64,000 bases of DNA from Glebionis coronaria (Eukaryota > Streptophyta > Magnoliopsida > Asterales > Asteraceae): positions 477,358,557 to 477,422,556 of the forward strand of contig CM046876.1 in the NCBI GenBank assembly GCA_025667525.1, read 5' to 3'. The notes below the pieces were generated by a model. That model had not been told where the DNA came from. It searched no databases and saw only the letters and a program-made list of their open reading frames with translations. A program made the translations under genes and the position numbers. The stretch's first letter is position 1, and every line of letters begins with the position of its first letter. Of the stretch, positions 1-10,449 are shown piece after piece.

Positions 1-128
1 AATTCATGTGTTATTATGCCCAAACGCCTTGTTAATGTGTCGTGTTCTAATTCCGCTTTGATTATCTAATCATATGAACATGATGCATTCCTAGTAACTT
101 AAAGATCCGTGAAACCAAGGTTTCCACA
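1..128 (+). repeat. 3' end of a copia-type LTR (Cop-D), cut by window edge
   Basis: The stretch ends in TTTCCACA and is followed after two bases by a tRNA-Met-type primer binding site, which marks it as the R/U5 end of a 5' LTR on the plus strand. The 5' part of the LTR lies outside the window, so its length and family cannot be judged. Confidence 0.7.
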
Positions 129-130
129 AT

Positions 131-142
131 TGGTATCAGAGC
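131..142 (+). other. Primer binding site of Cop-D
   Basis: TGGTATCAGAGC is an exact complement of the 3' end of plant initiator tRNA-Met, the usual primer for minus-strand synthesis in Ty1/copia elements. It lies two bases after the LTR end. Confidence 0.85.
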
Positions 143-426
143 CTCGTGGCTCGTGATGCTAGGACCAACAAGGTGTTCGTGTATGGTGAAGAAAAGAAAG
201 ATCCGTCTAGGGTTTTTGTGGACGTTTTTGTGTGTGCAACAGTATTTAGAAGGTCATAACTTTTTATTGGACCGTTGGATTATCACGAGATTTCTTGTGT
301 GTATTCTATACACATATATCTAGACATCCACCGGAGGGATTGTCGAGTTTTATCCCCAATCAAAAGTTATTAAGCGTCAAAGTTGGCTGTAGAGATGATT
401 TTCAGTTTTCTGTTTTCACATAAAAT

Positions 427-700
427 AATGATTTAGGGCTTTCACAAACCCTAGATCATTCTTAAACAGAAAAGCAGATGTGTTGCTATTTGAAAGGACT
501 GATCATGCTAGCTTTGGTGAATTGATTTTCGATCCATGATGAACCCTAGCATGATGATGTTCTTGGCTGTTGAAGATATGTGTTCGTCAACTTTGGATCT
601 GCTCACTATAATTTACCAGGTTTAATCTTTATTACGATCTGTGGTTGATGAGCATAAAGATAAAAATCCGTCATGGGTAATAGGGTTTTGTAAACCCTAT
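427..700 (+). other. Two leader stem-loops in Cop-D
   Basis: Positions 427-438 pair with 449-460 (11 Watson-Crick pairs plus one G-U, 10-nt loop). Positions 680-688 pair perfectly with 692-700 (9 bp, 3-nt loop). Both stems contain AGGG/CCCT. The position shortly after the PBS is where LTR-element packaging or dimerisation structures usually lie; that function is inference. Confidence 0.45.
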
Positions 701-1540
701 AATCTGTGAAGAATATAGTCTTCATGGTGTTCATTACTGTGATGCATAAGAATCAACAGCATGTTGTGCCTTTACTTGACTCGTCTGAATGGAGGATCAA
801 CAATACATGGTATGTGATTTTACTATCCTATGTTTCTGAAGATCCTGTTATATGAATGTGTGATATGGGTACAAAATAGGGGAAGTTGTTAGTGGATATC
901 TATGAGATTATTTATGGACGAGATTTATATGACCTAGAATTGTGGATTATTCACGTAGCAACAGGACAGCCAAAGAAGATTGTATAGCTTCTAAAATTCT
1001 TATCTTAAGATATCACGTGATATAAAGAAGGCATCAGTTACATTGCTGATTACTGTTATTAAAACAGTATTGTATGGGACATCCCGAAAGGTACATGCTG
1101 TGTACCTTTTAATATAGAAGAGTTGTGATGCAGAAACTTTATCATTAAAGGTCACGTGATTACAAAAGGAGAATCAAATATTCATTTGATATTTGCTACG
1201 GGAATTAAGGAAGTTACAACAGTAAAGTAGAAAGTCAGACGTGTGATCAGTCAAAGGTATTGAAAAAGATTCTTGGTTTCTAGATGACAGATACGTGGGT
1301 AACATGTTGAATATATCTAGAATATATGCTTGCTACTTTGTAGGGAGTATATTTCGGAAACTTTGATTGTGGAACATAAATTTGGAAGACATGTTTTGGA
1401 TGGCTGATTTTTAGGGATTATGATTATCCTTAGATATATTTTGATAGCTGGTAATATGGAACAAAGAAAGAAAGTTATTATGTTACTGTTCGTTGCTGTC
1501 AAAAAGGTTGTAACCACTTGGTGATGTCAGCAGAAGTATG

Positions 1541-1645
1541 GACGCTGACAGGTTTTGTTTAGACGCTGACAAGAATAAGTTTGACGCTGACAGAAATAGG
1601 CGTTGACATGAGTTGTCCGAGAAGTGTTTTGTCCAAACGTTGATA
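1541..1645 (+). repeat. RRCGYTGAYA motif cluster (Cop-D)
   Basis: Five copies start at 1541, 1562, 1583, 1599 and 1636. The first three steps are 21 and 21 nt, then 16 and 37. The same motif and step fill Cop-B. Confidence 0.8.
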
Positions 1646-2389
1646 GGTGTTGTCCGATATGTGACAATACACATGACAAATATATTGGATAAAGGAAGTT
1701 CTCAGATAACAAAAGAATAGTTGTTGTTGAGAAAATTGGTACGTTTTTAGCACACAAAAAGGAGGAATTTACACACGAAGGTTCATGGAATCTCCGTTTT
1801 AATTTAGAATATCATGTTGATATTTATGGCTCGGATATTTTTAAAAGGGATTAATGATCTTAATGCGAGTTAGCAACTATTCGTGGGAATTTGATGGATA
1901 TTTAAACTATGTAATCAGGATAGCCTTGCGAAAGAGTTATCCGATGTAACACTTTTACATATGGTATGAAGATGTTATTTCATTCAAATTCGTCATGAAG
2001 AGGTGTTGGATTAAGGGGAAGAATTCTTATGGTAAGTTTGATGATTGAAGAAGATTTTCGCAAGTTTGTGTTCTATCATATCTTAAAGTCATGCACTTCC
2101 AGCCACTGACTTTTATGGTAACTTTTTTGTGCCTACATTGTTACTGGTGAAGTGATACAAGATCTAGGAATATGTGATTTTTCTTATGGTACTCTATGCA
2201 CATATTTTCTATCACTTGAAGGAGTTACATTATCGTGCTCAGTGTCTCACAAAGGATGAGGATTTTTGTATCAGCAACACACTTCATCATATTTTACAAG
2301 ATATGGAACATAGGTTTGGGTTACTCTACTTCTACATCAAGAATACTTTATTTATTTTTCTTCAATAAAAATACACAATGTGGGAATCC

Positions 2390-2533
2390 TCACCTCTCCA
2401 TGGAAGTATGGAGGGGTATATATAGGCTCGACAAGGAGTGACTTTGACAACTTAGCCATAGTAGTCCCTACATGTTTTGCCTAAATGAATCTAATGTAAT
2501 TTCGTAAATGACGCTCACATTATAGGGCTAACA
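2390..2533 (-). repeat. Copia LTR, U3/promoter part (Cop-E), minus strand
   Basis: Read on the minus strand, the LTR begins TGTTAGCCC at 2533, directly after a purine tract (GGGGGAAGAT). It carries a TATATATACC box (about 2415-2424) followed by an AT-rich stretch with AATAAA-like signals. The opening TGTTAGCC resembles the Cop-C LTR start. The left end was not found, so 2390 is a minimum extent. Confidence 0.6.
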
Positions 2534-3700
2534 ATCTTCCCCCAATGTGGAGACATGCAGAATTACTTACAATGTTCTTAACAAGTATAAATACAACAAA
2601 AATAAAGTCTTCCAAGGCGCTTCCAATGCTGAGGATGTCTTCTAAGTCTTCTTGTCTTCATAACTTGTACCTTAGCTTGAATCCTCTTTGTCTTTGCTTG
2701 TTGTGAAACAATTGTAATATGCATGATTTGGATTAACTTCCCCCCAATTGATGCAACATGTATTAAAAACATTTCTTCATAGACTTCTTTTTGACGAAGT
2801 TTCTAAATCAGCTTTCCCCCAAACCAATATATGTATCTTAAGCAGATTCTGACACTTTGATGTAGTTTGAACAATCTTCTAGCTCATCGGTTTAAGTGCA
2901 CAACAAAAATTTGTAGAAGAACCACACCAAATAACACTGCTTCTATACTGTTTCATGTCGTTTAGTTTTTGGTGATAATCCGTTTGGGGTAACATGCAAG
3001 AAATCAGCAACAATTCTTCTCACGCCTGCAAAATACTTCATAAAAATCATACAAAGTGAAGTAGATACCATTCCATGTACACTACTTCCCCCTGGAAGTT
3101 GATCTGATTACTTCAAAGTACACGATCTTCCCCCATGATGATTTCGAACTCTCGGAAGCATCATTATCGTGGACGTCCATATACTCGAGAAGCTCTTAGT
3201 CTTAAGCAAATGCCTTGAAAAGTTTTAAAAGTCATTGAGAAACTTTGAAAAATTTTGCTTAGACTATGAAGTACCATTGTTGTTGTTTAGCTCAAAAATA
3301 TCCCGTGAGAATTGATTGCTGATTCCATCTCTCTTTGTCTAACTTACCAACCTCGAATTCATTCGGCTATTTGTCGTGACCACATGTGAAGTAAACCCTG
3401 ATATTCAAAACTTGAAACTGAAGTACAATCCCCCAAATTTGTTACTTAAGCTTGCACTTATGTTGATTGACGAACGGTGAAGAAACAAGTCTCTAAACAC
3501 CTCTTGAAGTTATCCACACGAGCAACTGCGTGTGACATTAAGAACTGCAACAAAGCTCCCAAAAATGATAGTAATCCATGTCGTCGACCATCCACCCCTT
3601 GACAGTGGAAACTAGATAACTCAAGTCTCAATCATAAATTTTATCGCCCAAGCAAGTCATCAATCGATAGACTGGGTTTTAAGAAAAGGGGTAGAAAAAT
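2534..3700 (-). mobile_element. 3' untranslated region of minus-strand copia element Cop-E
   Basis: Non-coding DNA adjoining the Cop-E LTR. On the minus strand it holds repeated polypurine-tract-like runs: the functional one at 2534-2548 and look-alikes near 2737-2750, 2811-2820, 3084-3093, 3126-3136 and 3428-3437. The 3' UTRs of Cop-A and Cop-C are organised the same way. No pol sequence is reached, so the element is truncated on its 5' side. The right limit is approximate. Confidence 0.5.
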
Positions 3701-4249
3701 AGAAGGAAGGCTCGATGATGAAATAAGTAGACGCCTTCATGAAACCCCACTTCAACTTCAAATAAAGAATACCAAATCCACTCCTTGATCACTTGTCTTT
3801 GAAGAATCCAAACTAGCCGTTGTCGTTTAAGTGAATCTTATATCGGATCGTTTTAGCGTTAAGTGTTTTGTTTGCTTTGGTGTTGTGTATGAATGTCGTT
3901 AACTAGAACGGATTATGTAATGAATTGTCATTAAAGGAAAAAATTTGTCTAGATAACTTGTCATTTAAGCTCAACTGATGCGCGGATCGACCTATAACTT
4001 TTCGAAAATATTAGGTTTCAAACCTATAATTTTCTTTGTCGTTGAAGCACTTTCGATCGAGAAATAGCGAATACCCGACATCAAAAAATAATATCATCGT
4101 AGCCCAAGTAATGAAGCCAGGTTAAATCCAAAACATATCCAAAAATATCCATCATAAAGTCTTGCTCCACGTCTCCACCCAATTTGCATCAGCCATAATC
4201 CAAAAATCAATTTTATAGCAACAATTGGTCCATTGTAGTAAAAGTTTGT
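3701..4249. other. Unassigned DNA
   Basis: I see no coding region, terminal repeat or recognisable element here. It may be host intergenic DNA upstream of the promoter at 4250. Confidence 0.4.
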
Positions 4250-4386
4250 AAAGCCCATCTAACTGACGCTTTTAATTTCATTTTAGGGCCCAATGTTGAT
4301 CTCATCTAACTGTATACCCGATCTAGGAATCAATGAGTAGTTTATATAAAACATTATAACCCTAATTTTCTCACAACAAACCCTAA
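4250..4386 (+). promoter_or_regulatory. Host-type housekeeping promoter (site II, telo-box, TATA)
   Basis: Seen in order: AGCCCA (4252-4257) and GGGCCCA (4286-4292), which fit TCP 'site II' elements; TATATAAA (4343-4350); AACCCTAA (4358-4365); and a telo-box AAACCCTAA (4378-4386). In plants, site II plus telo-box near the start site is typical of ribosomal-protein, translation and mitochondrial-protein genes. A long CT/CA-rich leader follows, as expected downstream of a real start site. The combination is unlike the LTR promoters in this window. Confidence 0.55.
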
Positions 4387-4726
4387 TGTATCTATTAGGA
4401 ACCTCCGCCCCATCTCTTCTTCTCTCAAACCAGATCTAAATTAATCTCATACTTAACATCATAGCATACTCTGCCTCCCATCACTTCATCTCAATCTCTT
4501 ATCATCATCATATAAACCAGTAAACAAATAATCTAAATCTCATCTCATTAATCTCTCACTGAACCCTCAAATCGAGACTAAACGCAACTTATATTACTGC
4601 TCATATAATCAAACCCACGAAATCATATAGATTTGTAAACGAAATCCTCAACTGCACCTAGATCTTTTCATCATTTTCATATCGATTTGGATCATGTGGC
4701 TTCAAGATCTTTATAACAGAGCTCGG
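4387..4726 (+). CDS. Possible first exon of a host gene: 5' leader plus 11 codons
   Basis: A pyrimidine-rich leader with no transposon hallmarks runs to an ATG at 4694. From there 11 codons (MWLQDLYNRAR) reach a good splice donor, CGG|GTAGGT, at 4726/4727; reading on without splicing meets a stop soon after. A short upstream frame begins at 4385. I do not recognise the peptide. The putative intron is entered by a gypsy-type LTR at 4820 and then by Cop-A, and no downstream exon is visible, so the gene is either very long or broken. The splice site and start are inferred from sequence only. Confidence 0.4.
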
Positions 4727-4819
4727 GTAGGTTTTCATGTGTTTGATCTAATTCGTGTATCCCAAATCGAATAGAAGTATGATTATAACATAAATTGTTA
4801 TAATCTCTCTTTAAATTTG

Positions 4820-5196
4820 TCTAACACCCCCACAAATGTTATGCACAGCGGAACTACAACATTTGGGTGCTAGGCAGTTATCATCGCACACAAGATATAT
4901 CAAACGACTCAAAGAGACGTAAAAGTTTTAACATAATTTAAATATTGTTAAAAACATACATGTCTACGGTTTTCCAAACCCACATAATACAACACAGAGT
5001 TAGCTTTTTGGTCCCCACGAATCTCAACCCCCAAAAGATACATTTTTGACAACATGACATGAAAATTAAAATGTTCAAGTTAAGTATGGGTGGAAAAACA
5101 AGTAGACGCCAAGCCACACACAACTCCCATCCAATGCATGCTCCATGCTACACTTCATCAGTTACCTGAAACACATGCTAAATTGGGTCAACAAAT
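4820..5196 (-). repeat. Gypsy-type LTR fragment, minus strand
   Basis: The left edge begins (T)CTAACACCCCCAC, followed by GCACAGCGGAA. Further in come CCTGAAACACATGCT and GGTCAACAAAT. The order matches the LTR ends at 17556 and 51892 (AACACC, GCAGCGGA, then CCTGAG..ATGCTTAAA..GTCAACA), which marks it as the R/U5 end of a minus-strand Ty3/gypsy LTR. It is too different from either to be their partner. It is cut on the right by Cop-A. Confidence 0.5.
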
Positions 5197-5226
5197 AAAA
5201 TATAAGTAATATTTACATATCCTACA
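5197..5226 (+). repeat. Remnant of Cop-A 5' LTR (last 30 bp)
   Basis: The 30 bases ending in ACATATCCTACA match the last 30 bases of the 3' LTR (17013-17042) with two differences and stand directly before the PBS. The other roughly 290 bp, including the promoter, are missing; unrelated gypsy LTR sequence stands in their place. Confidence 0.75.
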
Positions 5227-5228
5227 AA

Positions 5229-5241
5229 TGGTATCAAGAGC
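5229..5241 (+). other. Primer binding site of Cop-A
   Basis: TGGTATCAAGAGC is the initiator tRNA-Met complement with one extra A inside, two bases after the LTR end. Confidence 0.7.
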
Positions 5242-5560
5242 CATGAGATGATTGTATTGTTTATGTGTTTGTGTTCTTGATTCATACGCCCATTTTGATC
5301 CATTTTACATGAACCAATTTTTTTTTTTTGTGTTTTTTGTGGTTTTTTCTTGATACATATCTTCTACATAGTTGTGGTAGAGATTTGGTATAGTTACTTT
5401 GGCTAAAAACACAAAATTTTTGGGTGTTTTGATCATTTTTTGGCTTAAAATCACGAATTGGTTGAGTTTTGTCCGAGAAAACTAGGATTTAATCCGATCA
5501 GGTCATCGGAAAAGGGTTTATACTTATTCCAATCAGTGTCGGCGGAATAGGGTTTAGGGA

Positions 5561-5830
5561 TTCCGATTGCATTCCTATAAGGGACATTCCGATTTGGTAT
5601 TCTGATTTGGTACTTTCCGATTTGGTACATTCTGATTTGGTACATTCCAATTTGGTACATTCCGACAAGGGTATTCCGATAGGACATTCCGATCAAGGGT
5701 ATTCCGATAGGACATTCCGATCAAGGGTATTCCGATTAGGACATTCTGATCAAGAGTATTCCAGGACATCCGATCAAGGGTATTCCGATAGGCTTATTCC
5801 GACAACTTTCCGATCAACATTCCGACAATC
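5561..5830 (+). repeat. TTCCGAT minisatellite in the Cop-A leader
   Basis: About nineteen copies of TTCCGAT/TTCTGAT lie at steps of mostly 13-15 nt. There are two unit types: TTCCGATTTGGTACA in the left half, and TTCCGATCAAGGGTA alternating with TTCCGATAGGACA in the right half. It lies between the PBS and gag. Frames open across it on both strands are by-products of the repeat, not genes. Confidence 0.85.
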
Positions 5831-5973
5831 CAAAATTATTCCTTAAAAAAATTTCGAACAATCGTGTGTAATTTTGACTTGGAATTTTTGGTTTATCGAG
5901 AACATATTTTAGGGGATTTTAACATTGTTTCTCGACTTCAACTCACAACAACAAACACATTTACTTTCTCTCA

Positions 5974-8283
5974 TTGATCGATCAACTTTGTAAATCTTAC
6001 CTTATCGACATGGAGTACACATCTCTTACGGATAAGTCCATCCTCTCGGGTACGGATAATCGTCCACCAATGTTGGTGAAGACTATGTATGAGGAATGGG
6101 CTTCCCGAATGGAACTTTATATGTTGAACAAAGAGAATGGACATCTCATTTGGGCATCGGTGCTCAATGGACCATTGGTATATGGTACTGTGACGGAAGG
6201 TGCTGTTACTCGTCCTCGCACTACGGGTGAACTAACTTGAGATGCTAAAATACAAGGCAAGTGTGATAAACAAGCTACAAATATCATTCTCCAAGCCCTT
6301 CCTCCAGATGTCTACAAACTCGTCAACAAACATAAATTTGCCAAAGAGTTATGGGATAGAATTCATGTTCTCATGCAAGGCACCTTGTTAACTAAACAAG
6401 AACGAGAGTGTAATCTTTATGATACTTTTGATAAGTTTGCCTATATGCCAGGGGAGACTCTCAATGATTACTATCTGAGATTTACCCTATTGTTGAATGA
6501 GCTCAATATCTATGGCATGGCAATTCCTACCTTTCAATTGAACACCAAGTATTTGAACACTCTTCCTTTAGAATGGAAAAAGTACGTGATGGATGTTAAA
6601 TTGGCTAAGGACTTGCATAACACCAATGTGGATCGACTTTAAGCTTTTCTTCAACAACACGAATGCCATGTGATTGCGGTTCGGTTGTCTACACCTCAAG
6701 TTCAAGATCCACTTGCCATGTATGCTTCTCAACAAAACATGGCTTATACTTATCAACAACCATCATACTTGCAGCAGCCACCACCACACACCTATCAGCA
6801 ACCACAGTAACCATCTTATCAACCACCAATGATGCCACAACAAGCATTTCAACAAAGTGTTCATCAACAATCTTTTCCACAGCAACCACCATATCAGACA
6901 TCGCCATCACAAGCCAACACTTCTCCAATGGGCTATACTCCCCATCAAGGATATTTTCTAATAGAAGCACAACCAGCACAAGCTTTCTACTCTAATGAAC
7001 TTCCACCAATCCAAGCACCGGTCTTTACTCCAAATGATACGCCCGTTGATGTTCTAAACCATCTCACTGCCTACTTGTCAAAACTTGTTGCAACTAGAGG
7101 ATTTCCACCAACAAACAATCAGCTCCGCACCTCTTCAAATCCTCGACAACAAGCTACTGTTCAAGATGGTCAAGTAACAGTGCAACCTATTCAGGGAAGG
7201 TAAAATTCACATGGACCTCCTACAAGGACTGTAAATGCTCAAGCTGTGAATTCTCAAGCTAATGGAAATGGAAGCCCCATTGGTCCTAAAAAGGTTGTGA
7301 CTTGCTACAATTGCTGAGGACAAGGTCATATGGCTAGGGAATGCACTCAGCCGAAAAGGAGGAGGGATGATGCATGGTTTCGTGAGAAGATGTATTTGGT
7401 CGATGCTCAGTCAAAGGGAAAGATTTTGGATTCAGAGGAGTTAGCATTTCTTGCAGACCCAGGGGCAGCAGATACTAAAGGTATTGTAGTCGTTTCCACT
7501 TCTAATGCAGCTTATCAAGCAGATGATCTTGACGCATATGATTCGGATTGTGATGACATTCACTCTGCCCAAGCTGCTCTCGCTTCTAATCTCTCTCACT
7601 ACTGTTCTGATGTCATCAGTGAGGTACCCACCACAACCAATCTTGGTAATGATGATAACCAACATCAAGTTGGGCATGAAAGTGACAACCTCAAACAGCA
7701 TTCGGGAACTAGTAACTCAAATGATGTGGTATCCAATCTAACACATCTGAGTGAACCTCAACCAAATGCTACGACGGGTATGGAATCTTATGCTCAACAT
7801 GATTTGGTCATGATGCCTAAACATATTATTGATCAAATGCATATGGTACTCAGACAATCCGTAGATACGAATTCCACCCTAACTGCTGAGCTTGTGGTGC
7901 ATAAAGAAAAGTTCAAAGCTTTTGAAATGGTCCCTCAAGCTGAAAAAATAACTTATTCTGAATTTGACCAATTTCGTTTTGAAAAGATTGAACACTTGAA
8001 AGAAATAGAATCATTAAAAGCTAATCTTTCCAATGAATTAAAAGCAAAAGAGTCGGTTGTCAATGATTTTCAGAAACTTAAAATGAGTTTCGAAACTCTC
8101 GAGTCTAAAAAGTTTAAATCGGAAATTAATGCTACCAAACTTCTTAAATTCAAAGAACAACAACTTTTAAAACAATACGCTTCCACAGAAAAGGTTCATC
8201 TTTTAACTAAATCATTTAAAGAACTCGAACTTAAGCGTCTTCAAGATTTACCACCTAATCCCGATTATGCAAAACAAGCTTAG
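5974..8283 (+). pseudogene. gag: Cop-A gag (capsid and nucleocapsid part)
   Basis: Structural protein of the virus-like particle. One frame runs through the whole stretch but is stopped at 6238, 6640, 6808, 7201, 7315 and 8281. It holds a capsid-like domain (about 6000-6640) containing the ALPPDVYKLV and DTFDKFAYMPGETLNDYYLRF segments, a Gln/Pro-rich linker (6720-7200), and a CCHC zinc knuckle (C-x2-C-x4-H-x4-C, 7306-7347) for RNA binding. One stop (7315) lies inside the knuckle. After it comes an acidic stretch (DDLDAYDSDCDD) and the start of a coiled coil. All six stops are TAA, TAG or TGA where CAA, CAG or CGA would fit. The ATG at 5974 is the first usable one; an in-frame ATG at 6010 is an alternative. 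Confidence 0.85.
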
Positions 8284-10449
8284 GAATATATTCTCGGTCT
8301 TTATGATATGACCATAATTGGCAAATCGAAAGAATACGATTGATTATGATCAATATAACAAAGAACAATTGTCTAAAAAGACCCGCATTCGCTTACAAAA
8401 GGAATTAGCTGAATTGACAGTTCTTGTGCCCCAAAGTTTGTCAAATGAAAACCCTCCTAGTACGTCTCCTACACTTGTCAAAACGGATTTAACGAAGTTA
8501 ACTCCACCGGTAAGTAAGGCTCCGATAGCTTAAATGCGGTACACCAACACTTAGCCGATTTTGACAAGGTCATTTTGGAACGTACGACGGCCATGGCCAT
8601 AACGGAAGGTGAATGGAACTTTGAGCACACTAGAGCTGCGTTCTGAGACGAAATTGTTTCGTTTGTAAAGAATGTTAAAGCTTGTCTTAGTAATCTTGAT
8701 CAAGATTTGCTTTTGGAAATAGAAGAAGTTAGACGTGTTTTCAATGAAATGGATGATGCTTATGAAAACAGTTTACTTGAAATAGAACGGGTTTCACACC
8801 AAAATGATCAGCTTCTAAAGCAAGTGATGTCTCATGATATTGTTTCCGTCTGTGTTAATAAAAGTGTTGATAATGATTCTATTGTGCATAATATTGAATC
8901 TGTGGATACTGTGGTAGATAGTACTTGTCACGAATCTGACGCTGAATTTTTAAAACTTCAAGATTCATATTCTTCGCTTTCAAAACGTTTTGATGAGATT
9001 CAAACACATTATATTTCGCTTGAATGCAAGCAACAATTTATTCAAGAAATCTTTGAAACGTCATTCGAAGGTGTTAATATCGATGATGCAAACTTTGAAA
9101 AGAATTTTCGATTGAATTTACAATCAAAATAGCGTCAGCCAAGTGACAAAGTTGCTAAATCTTTGCCGATAGAAATAGAGAAATCTAAGGACCTTAACTG
9201 TGTGAACGTACTTGAGGCCGTTGAGAATTTTAAACTTGATCTAGATAATCGAGTTTCCAAGATTTTGTCCAAAGTTGATAACTTAAAACAGAAAGATACA
9301 CGACTCTTCGATTCAGTAAAGCCCGCATGTGTTGATAACACTGCACAGAATCAATCATTGATTGAATAATTGAATAGAAATTAGGTGGAAATATCTGATT
9401 TGAGGGAACAAATTTGTGATAAAAATCTGGTCTTGGCTGAGTTAAAGGAAACACTTCGTACTCTAAAAGGTAAGAATGTTGTGGATAATGCAGCCACTAT
9501 CTCAGCATCGTCCTCTAGTGCAATCAAAAGAACCCTCATAGCCGTCACACCATTTAATAAGGTCCCTAGGACTAAACCATCTCAAACTTTGGTCACTAAA
9601 GATAAGGCAGAATCAAAACCAGCTTCTAATATTCTCGTGTTGCCTTCTACAGGAGTAAGCACCACTACTAAGGCTCAAAGATCTAAGCTTAAAAGAAACA
9701 AGAAGAATGATAGGATCTTGCCCCCATCTAGTAGTCAAGTGAAGAAGAAAGTAGAAGCCCATCCTAGGAATGTTATTTCTATTTTGAATAAAGAGAATCA
9801 TGTAGCTAAACCTAAAGGCTCTGCGGTTGTGCAGCGTTCTAAGCCTAGTGTGAATTCTAATTTGAAATGTTGGAATTGCAATGAATGTATGTTTTCTAGT
9901 CGTCATGATTCTTGCCTTATTGACCATGTGAATGAGATGTATGCCCAGAAAAATGGATTAGAATGGAAACCGACTGGGAAAGTGTTAACCCAAGTTGGTT
10001 GGTTGTGGCGCCCTACTGGTAGAACTTTCAATATAGTAGGAAATATGTGCCCTTTGACTAGGATCACTCCCACTAAAGCGAAGAAAGCGTGCCTTTTAAA
10101 TAGGAGTACCAAGGCTACCAAAACACAAGCATGTCCTTTAACTAGGAACACCGACACTACTGTAGGAACCAAGTGCCCTTTAAATAGGTCTACTCCTACT
10201 GTAGTGCCCGCGAATAATCCAAAACCTAAGAAAGTTGGAAAAGTAAAACCTGTTAGTGCTAAAACTCACATTAGAAAATGCAGGAAATCTAAGGGTCACA
10301 AACCTGTTAGCAATTCTAATAATATTTTATCAGTATCTGCTAACACTCCGGAACCAATAGTTTCCAATGCATTGTCTACTATTGTTGTTGAAAACAGGTG
10401 GTCCAAATTGTTCTTTGGTATTTGGACTCTGGTTGCTCCAAGCATATGA
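8284..10449 (+). pseudogene. Cop-A Gag C-terminal extension (coiled coil, second Cys/His motif, 14-aa repeats)
   Basis: Continues gag between the zinc knuckle and protease. The frame slips near 8318 and returns near 8533; stops at about 8645, 9130, 9367 and 9382 interrupt it. Lys/Glu/Leu-rich segments (8000-9130 and 9385-9470) predict coiled coils. At 9868-9915 lies a second Cys/His motif, C-x2-C-x2-C-x5-H-x2-C. At 9964-10215 come six 14-residue units beginning W, W, C, C, C, C. The frame ends at 10447-10449, after running about 57 nt past the start of the protease frame. The role of such an extension is unknown to me; in structure it resembles the enlarged Gags of Sirevirus-like copia elements. 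Confidence 0.7.

Larger units (their letters stand above)
143..2390 (+). mobile_element. Non-coding leader/internal region of Cop-D
   Basis: About 2.2 kb downstream of the PBS holds no Gag or Pol similarity that I can recognise, only short random frames. It contains two AGGG/CCCT stem-loops (427-460 and 680-700) and a cluster of the RRCGYTGAYA motif (1541-1645). This could be a non-autonomous element or the long leader of an element truncated by the neighbouring minus-strand copia LTR. The right boundary is uncertain. Confidence 0.45.

Noticed and set aside
4820..5226. Reading 4820-5226 as a 406-bp 5' LTR of Cop-A (starts TG, ends CA)
   Set aside because: Only the last 30 bp match the 3' LTR; the rest looks like a minus-strand gypsy LTR end.
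5451..5846. Open frames on both strands across 5451-5846
   Set aside because: They follow the 15-bp minisatellite and have repeat-driven composition; no domain and no start context.
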